A DNA stretch of 64,000 nt, from the NCBI GenBank assembly GCA_902543485.1, contig CACBYP010000008.1:1-64000 (forward strand), given 5' to 3'. Position numbers and translations under genes: made by a program. Below are positions 62,735-64,000 of this stretch, piece after piece; positions within the stretch are counted from its first letter, which is position 1; each line of letters begins with the position of its first letter. The notes under the pieces were generated by a model. The model was not told the origin of the DNA, made no database searches, and was given only the letters and a program-made list of their open reading frames with translations. Origin of the DNA: an uncultured Pelagibacteraceae bacterium (GTDB lineage: Bacteria; Pseudomonadota; Alphaproteobacteria; Pelagibacterales; Pelagibacteraceae).

Positions 62735-63429
62735 TGTTAGAAGCTCGTATATTCACACTCTATCCAGATTTTTTTCCAGGTTATTTAGGTCAAGGTATTT
62801 TTGGTAAAGCACTATCAGAGAATAAATGGAAAATAGATACTGTGGATATAAGAGAGTATGCATTTGATAAACATAAAACTGTTGATGACACTCCCTATGG
62901 AGGAGGGGAAGGTATGTTAATGAAAGCAGATATATTAGCAAAATCAATAGATATGAATGTTAAAGATGGCGAAAAGATTATTTATCTAAGTCCGAAGGGT
63001 AAGTTGTTCAATCATCAATTAGCAAAACAACTATCTCAAGAAAAAACAATAAATATAATTTGTGGACACTTTGAAGGAGTTGATGAAAGATTATTAAAAA
63101 CAAGAAATATTGAGGAAGTAAGTATAGGAGACTTTGTTTTATCTGGAGGTGAAGGAGCTTCATTTGTAATTCTTGATGCAATTTTAAGATTTATTCCTGG
63201 TATTCTTGGCAATACAAATTCAGCTAAAGAAGAAAGTTTTGAAAACGGACTTTTAGAGTATCCTCAATTTACAAAACCTCAAATATGGGAGGAAAAAAGT
63301 GTTCCAGATGTGCTATTATCAGGCGATCACGCCAAAATTAAAGACTGGCGTTTATCTCAATCTGAGGCTATAACACGCGACCGAAGACCAGATTTGTGGC
63401 AATTATATAAAAAGACTAAAGAGAATTAA
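62734..63429 (+). CDS. trmD: tRNA (guanine-N1)-methyltransferase
   Basis: Methylates G37 of tRNAs reading CNN codons with SAM. The 231-residue SPOUT-fold enzyme has [16 protein letters not shown] near 50, [11 protein letters not shown] near 87, [12 protein letters not shown] near 109 and the trefoil-knot SAM site [19 protein letters not shown] near 132. It is coupled to rpsP and precedes rplS by 1 bp. Confidence 0.96.
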   Translation: MLEARIFTLYPDFFPGYLGQGIFGKALSENKWKIDTVDIREYAFDKHKTVDDTPYGGGEGMLMKADILAKSIDMNVKDGEKIIYLSPKGKLFNHQLAKQLSQEKTINIICGHFEGVDERLLKTRNIEEVSIGDFVLSGGEGASFVILDAILRFIPGILGNTNSAKEESFENGLLEYPQFTKPQIWEEKSVPDVLLSGDHAKIKDWRLSQSEAITRDRRPDLWQLYKKTKEN

Positions 63430-63430
63430 A

Positions 63431-64000
63431 ATGAAGACAATTGAAGAAATTAATCAATCTAAAGTAAAAAAAATTATTTCTGAGAGAAAGCATCCAGAAT
63501 TTTTCCCAGGGGACATTGTTAAAGTTGGAGTTAGAATAACTGAGGGAAAAAGAGATCGTATTCAATATTTTGAAGGTGTGTGTATTGCAAAAAAAAATAG
63601 AGATATCAATTCTTCTTTTACTGTAAGAAAAATTTCTTTTGGTGAGGGTGTGGAAAGAACATTTGCTTTATATAGTCCGATTGTAGATACAATTAAAGTT
63701 GTAAGGTCAGGAAAAGTTAGAAGAGCCAAGTTATATTATTTGAGAGATAGAACAGGTAAATCTGCAAGAATTGCAGAAAAAATTAAAAAGAAAATAGGTA
63801 TAGATGTTGAAACTAAGATTCACGAAGTAACAGAAGAAAATGTTATGCCTGATACAGAACAAAAAACAGCAGATAGCCAACAAGATTCCAATAAAGATGC
63901 TCCAAAAGTAGAAGCAAAAAAACCAGAAGAAAAAAAAGAAACTAAAGAAGAAACTCCATCAGTGGAAAAAAAAACTGATGAAAAAAAAGAAAATCCTGAA
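63431..64000 (+). CDS. rplS: 50S ribosomal protein L19, 3' partial, with charged C-terminal tail
   Basis: An ATG at 63431 opens a frame that stays open for 190 codons to the window end. Residues 1-115 match L19: [49 protein letters not shown] and [20 protein letters not shown]. Beyond this, residues about 128-190 form a low-complexity Glu/Lys/Asp/Pro tail and no stop is reached. Typical bacterial L19 is about 115-130 residues, so the tail is an addition. Confidence 0.93.
   Translation, partial: MKTIEEINQSKVKKIISERKHPEFFPGDIVKVGVRITEGKRDRIQYFEGVCIAKKNRDINSSFTVRKISFGEGVERTFALYSPIVDTIKVVRSGKVRRAKLYYLRDRTGKSARIAEKIKKKIGIDVETKIHEVTEENVMPDTEQKTADSQQDSNKDAPKVEAKKPEEKKETKEETPSVEKKTDEKKENPE

Noticed and set aside
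62736..62807. A second protein from the repeat region in the alternative frame
   Set aside because: The Lys/Gln/Leu-rich frame running across the rpsP tail is a by-product of the tandem repeats.
1..64000. CRISPR arrays, insertion sequences, prophage or tRNA genes
   Set aside because: No spaced direct repeats, transposase or integrase proteins, terminal repeats or tRNA cloverleaf with TTC arm were seen; the GGGTTCGCCC in the ffh leader has only a four-base loop.

Overview
The window is a dense, very A+T-rich stretch of a streamlined bacterial chromosome. Gene content, gene order and low-G+C coding point to the SAR11 clade (Pelagibacterales, Alphaproteobacteria). Supporting signs are the rpsP-trmD-rplS and hemC-hemD-folD blocks, a DUF2794-YciB pair, an IalB-family protein, TRAP and ABC uptake systems with highly expressed binding proteins, no gap longer than about 170 bp, many 1-17 bp gene overlaps, and no recognisable transcription factor, sensor kinase, phage, IS element or CRISPR array. 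The species assignment is inference.

Layout. 1-6.5 kb: ribulose-phosphate epimerase, a two-gene sodium/solute symporter (large subunit plus DUF4212 small subunit) and acetyl-CoA synthetase, which together look like acetate or short organic acid uptake and activation. 6.1-12.4 kb: EVE-domain protein, glycosyltransferase-like protein, tsaD, and a plus-strand block hemC-hemD-MscS channel-yggT-folD. 12.4-18.3 kb: a YbbAP-like ABC exporter divergent from a TesA-like esterase (the two start codons share a palindrome), an MBL-fold hydrolase and a PQQ-type sugar dehydrogenase. 18.3-22.0 kb: a light-repair cluster with an SDR lacking the catalytic Tyr, a photolyase of the FeS-BCP type that seems to lack most cluster cysteines, a 42-residue DUF2256 protein, a small Cys-tailed protein, and a photolyase FAD-domain protein without the usual N-terminal domain. 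22-27.5 kb: argG, a 2OG-Fe(II) oxygenase, IalB, an aldo/keto reductase, BI-1, DUF2794, yciB and hspQ. 27.7-31.8 kb: cytochrome c maturation genes ccmCDEFGH without ccmAB, followed by a PagL-like outer-membrane deacylase.

32.4-51.3 kb is a catabolic and transport island on the plus strand: tandem FMN-dependent 2-hydroxyacid oxidases, an aminotransferase, an FAD-linked D-hydroxyacid oxidase, a D-2-hydroxyacid dehydrogenase, a zinc alcohol dehydrogenase, a complete ABC importer resembling the glycerol GlpVPQST type, an amidase, and a TRAP transporter of the 2-oxoacid/mannitol type with an unusually long large subunit. 51.3-55.4 kb (minus): KPR-family reductase, acyl-CoA ligase and gamma-glutamyltransferase-like protein. 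55.4-59 kb: MFS and EamA transporters, an alpha/beta hydrolase and a secreted unknown.

59-64 kb: ftsY and dapF (minus) diverge from ffh-rpsP-trmD-rplS (plus, the last cut by the window end). ffh is preceded by a strongly structured, comparatively G+C-rich leader of about 100 nt that I could not assign to a known RNA family. rimM is missing from its usual place, and ribosomal protein S16 carries a repeat-built acidic/basic tail. The ffh leader, the photolyase cluster, the extended TRAP permease and the asymmetric ABC ATPase pair are the points most worth a second look.
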